Assembly: GCF_018131105.1 (NCBI RefSeq)
Contig: NZ_JAFCJI010000001.1
Span: 2,666,001-2,730,000, forward strand
Length of the DNA: 64,000 bases
Reading direction: 5' to 3'
DNA from: Bradyrhizobium manausense
Lineage (GTDB): Bacteria; Pseudomonadota; Alphaproteobacteria; Rhizobiales; Xanthobacteraceae
Under the pieces are notes generated by a model. It ran no database searches, was not told the origin of the DNA, and saw only the letters and a list, made by a program, of their open reading frames with translations. Shown piece by piece: positions 62,173 through 64,000 of this stretch. Position 1 is the stretch's first letter; the number at the start of each line of letters is the position of its first letter. The position numbers were made by a program, and so were the translations under genes.

Positions 62173-64000
62173 TTACGCCGCTGCCCGGCTCAGCTCGGAG
62201 GCGCCGGCGGCGCCCGCGGTCTGTTCCTTCAGCGCCGCGATCAGACCGGGACGGTCGAACTTGGCGACATAATCGTGGAAGCCGGCCTGACGGCCGCGCT
62301 CGATCGCCGCCGGCGACACCAGGGCGGACAGGCCGATGATCGGCATCGCACCCAGATTGCTGTCGGAGCGGATCACCTCCGCGAACTCGAACCCGTTCAT
62401 GTCGGGCATCTCGATGTCGGTCAGCACCACGTCGAAGGTCTGGGCGCGCAAGGCCGCGAGGCCTTCCTGCGCGGTCGGCGCGGTGCGGACGCGGTAGCCG
62501 GCGGCCTTGAGCACGGGCGCCAGCATGTTGCGGAAGAACGCGCTGTCATCGACCAGCAGCACCGACTGCGAGTGCATCGACGGCTTCATCTCCTTGCGGG
62601 TGAACCAGTCGGCGAACGCCATCGGCAGGAAGTGGCCGACGTCGATCACTTCGGTGGCCTGGCCCTTGATCACGGCCGAGCCGAGGATGCCGCTGGCCGA
62701 GCCGCCGACCTCGATGTTGAGGCGTTCCTCGACGATGTCGATGATCTCGTCGACGACGAGACCCATGGAGCGGCCGTCATCGGCGAACACCAGGATCGGC
62801 TGGGCGCCCTGGGACGCGACGGTGACGCCGTCCATGGCCACCAGCGGCATCAGCTGCTCGCGGTACTGCACCATGTAGCGGCCGTTACTGAACTCGATCT
62901 TGTCGGCCGGGAGCTCTTCCAGGCGCGTGACCAGCCCGAGCGGGACCGCCTTGGGCTGGGACGAGCCGGCGCGGAACACCAGCAGCGAGGTGGTCTGCTC
63001 GCCCGAGCCGATGTGGTGGGCGCCATTGTCGTCGGCCATGTCATGGGCCGAGGAGCCGGCGGCGCCGAGCGCCTTGGCAATGCCGTTGGGGTCGATGATC
63101 ATGATGACGGCGCCATCGCCCAGGATGGTGTTGCCCGAGAACATGTCGATGTGACGGAGTTTCGTCGACATCGGCTTCACGACGATTTCTTCCGTATGGA
63201 AGACGCCGTCGACGACGATACCGAACGTCTGGCTGCCGACTTGCGTCACCACGATGAAGCCGTTCTCGGGATCGCTGGCCGCGCCGTCGTCGATCTTCAA
63301 GAGCTTCTTCAGATGGATCAGCGGCAACAGCTTGTTGCGCAGGCGCAGCACGGCCGTGTCCTTGATGCGCTCGATGCGGTGCTCCGAGTTGGCGCGGGCA
63401 CGGACCAGCTCGACCACCGAGAGCTGCGGGATCGCAAAGCGGTCACCGGCGGCTTCGACGATCAGCGCGGAGACGATCGCCAGCGTCAGCGGGATCTTGA
63501 TGGTGACGGAGGAGCCTTCGCCGGCCACCGACTTGATGTCGATGGTGCCGCCGATCTGGTCGATATTGGTGCGGACCACGTCCATGCCGACGCCGCGGCC
63601 GGAGACCGAGGTGATGGCGGCCGCGGTCGAGAAGCCGGGCGCGAAGATGAACTTGTGGATCTGGGCTTCCGACATCTTCTCCAGTTCGGCCTCGGTGGCG
63701 AGACCGGAGGAGATCGCCTTGGCCTTGATCTTCTCGGTGTTGAGGCCGCGGCCGTTGTCGGCGATGCAGATGATGATGTGGCCGCCTTCATGATAGGCGG
63801 AGAGGCGGATGGTGCCCTGCTCGCCCTTGCCTGAAGCGAGGCGCTCGGCGGGGGTCTCCAGGCCGTGATCGGCGGAGTTGCGCACCATGTGGGTGAGCGG
63901 GTCCTTGATCAGGTCGAGCACCTGGCGGTCGAGCTCGGTGTCGGCGCCGTGCATCTCCAGCTCGATCTGCTTGCCGAGTTCGCCCGAGAGATCGCGGACG
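62173..64000 (-). CDS. cheA: CheA histidine kinase with C-terminal receiver (5' end cut)
   Basis: The open frame continues beyond the right edge, so the HPt and P2 domains and start codon are missing. The kinase domain has H-M-V-R-N-S-A-D-H-G (N box), I-A-D-N-G-R-G-L (G1) and V-S-G-R-G-V-G-M-D-V (G2). Two CheW-like regulatory domains follow, then an extra C-terminal receiver with V-L-L-V-D-D-S-A-F-F-R-N and Asp in V-V-L-T-D-I-E-M-P. The hybrid CheA-REC form occurs in alphaproteobacteria, where the receiver may act as a phosphate sink. It is first in the che operon. Confidence 0.97.
   Translation of the reverse strand, partial: VRDLSGELGKQIELEMHGADTELDRQVLDLIKDPLTHMVRNSADHGLETPAERLASGKGEQGTIRLSAYHEGGHIIICIADNGRGLNTEKIKAKAISSGLATEAELEKMSEAQIHKFIFAPGFSTAAAITSVSGRGVGMDVVRTNIDQIGGTIDIKSVAGEGSSVTIKIPLTLAIVSALIVEAAGDRFAIPQLSVVELVRARANSEHRIERIKDTAVLRLRNKLLPLIHLKKLLKIDDGAASDPENGFIVVTQVGSQTFGIVVDGVFHTEEIVVKPMSTKLRHIDMFSGNTILGDGAVIMIIDPNGIAKALGAAGSSAHDMADDNGAHHIGSGEQTTSLLVFRAGSSQPKAVPLGLVTRLEELPADKIEFSNGRYMVQYREQLMPLVAMDGVTVASQGAQPILVFADDGRSMGLVVDEIIDIVEERLNIEVGGSASGILGSAVIKGQATEVIDVGHFLPMAFADWFTRKEMKPSMHSQSVLLVDDSAFFRNMLAPVLKAAGYRVRTAPTAQEGLAALRAQTFDVVLTDIEMPDMNGFEFAEVIRSDSNLGAMPIIGLSALVSPAAIERGRQAGFHDYVAKFDRPGLIAALKEQTAGAAGASELSRAAA

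Noticed and set aside
61753..63834. A 693-codon plus-strand frame opposite cheW and cheA
   Set aside because: Same shadow effect. Composition is Asp/His/Gly-rich and it spans two well-recognised che genes and their gap.

Overview
The window is high-GC, gene-dense DNA from an alphaproteobacterium of the order Hyphomicrobiales, and Bradyrhizobium or a very close relative fits best. The case rests on gene content: a ctrA orthologue with GANTC sites in its promoter next to fliI-fliJ, the cvpA-purF pair, several branched-chain amino-acid ABC proteins, an orphan TrpX-like binding protein, and short dispersed repeats that I recall as typical of Bradyrhizobium genomes. No tRNA, rRNA, CRISPR array, insertion sequence or prophage was seen. 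The content is mostly chromosomal core and housekeeping with a few accessory patches.

Layout. 1-6.8 kb: exonuclease III (start cut by the window edge), an SGNH-type hydrolase, a GFA protein, a frameshifted small gene, a TSUP transporter, and a coupled pair of periplasmic binding protein and GGDEF-EAL protein. 6.9-14.2 kb: radA, cvpA, purF, an SDR, a beta-propeller protein and an orphan Liv-type binding protein. 14.3-25.2 kb: the YfgM-like/lipoprotein/der/MFS run, an acyl-CoA synthetase, NnrU, prfC, a guanidine-II riboswitch with its sugE/gdx exporter gene, and a pit plus DUF47 phosphate pair. 25.3-30 kb: a complete livK-H-M-F-G cluster. 30.3-42.2 kb: PAS protein, Spx/ArsC-like protein, CsaA, a TetR-TSUP operon with repeated operator, GST, DUF429 protein, an ECF-sigma operon with two tiny genes, serine hydrolase, GNAT, Lin0512, a ClC-CBS channel under a palindrome, and an acetolactate-synthase-like enzyme. 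42.2-45.5 kb: a gene-poor accessory patch with dispersed repeats, a 23-base poly-C tract, a TrpX-like protein and a DUF3303 gene behind a perfect FixK/FNR box. 45.6-49.8 kb: an NDH-2-like oxidoreductase, an AraC regulator, and an ECF sigma/anti-sigma pair. 49.9-52.9 kb: fliI-fliJ divergent from ctrA. 53-59 kb: a CHAT-TPR protease-like gene with a membrane partner, divergent from a DUF350/small protein/ATP-grasp operon. 59.1-64 kb: the chemotaxis operon cheA(REC)-W-Y-B-R, with cheA cut by the right edge.

The strongest observations are the guanidine-II riboswitch before sugE, the FixK-type box before the DUF3303 gene, the poly-C tract inside a small gene, the divergent CHAT and DUF350/ATP-grasp loci, the upstream mini-frame coupled to fliI, and the operator-like palindromes before the TetR-TSUP operon and the ClC channel. 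All functional calls come from reading motifs and recalling families. No database search was run.
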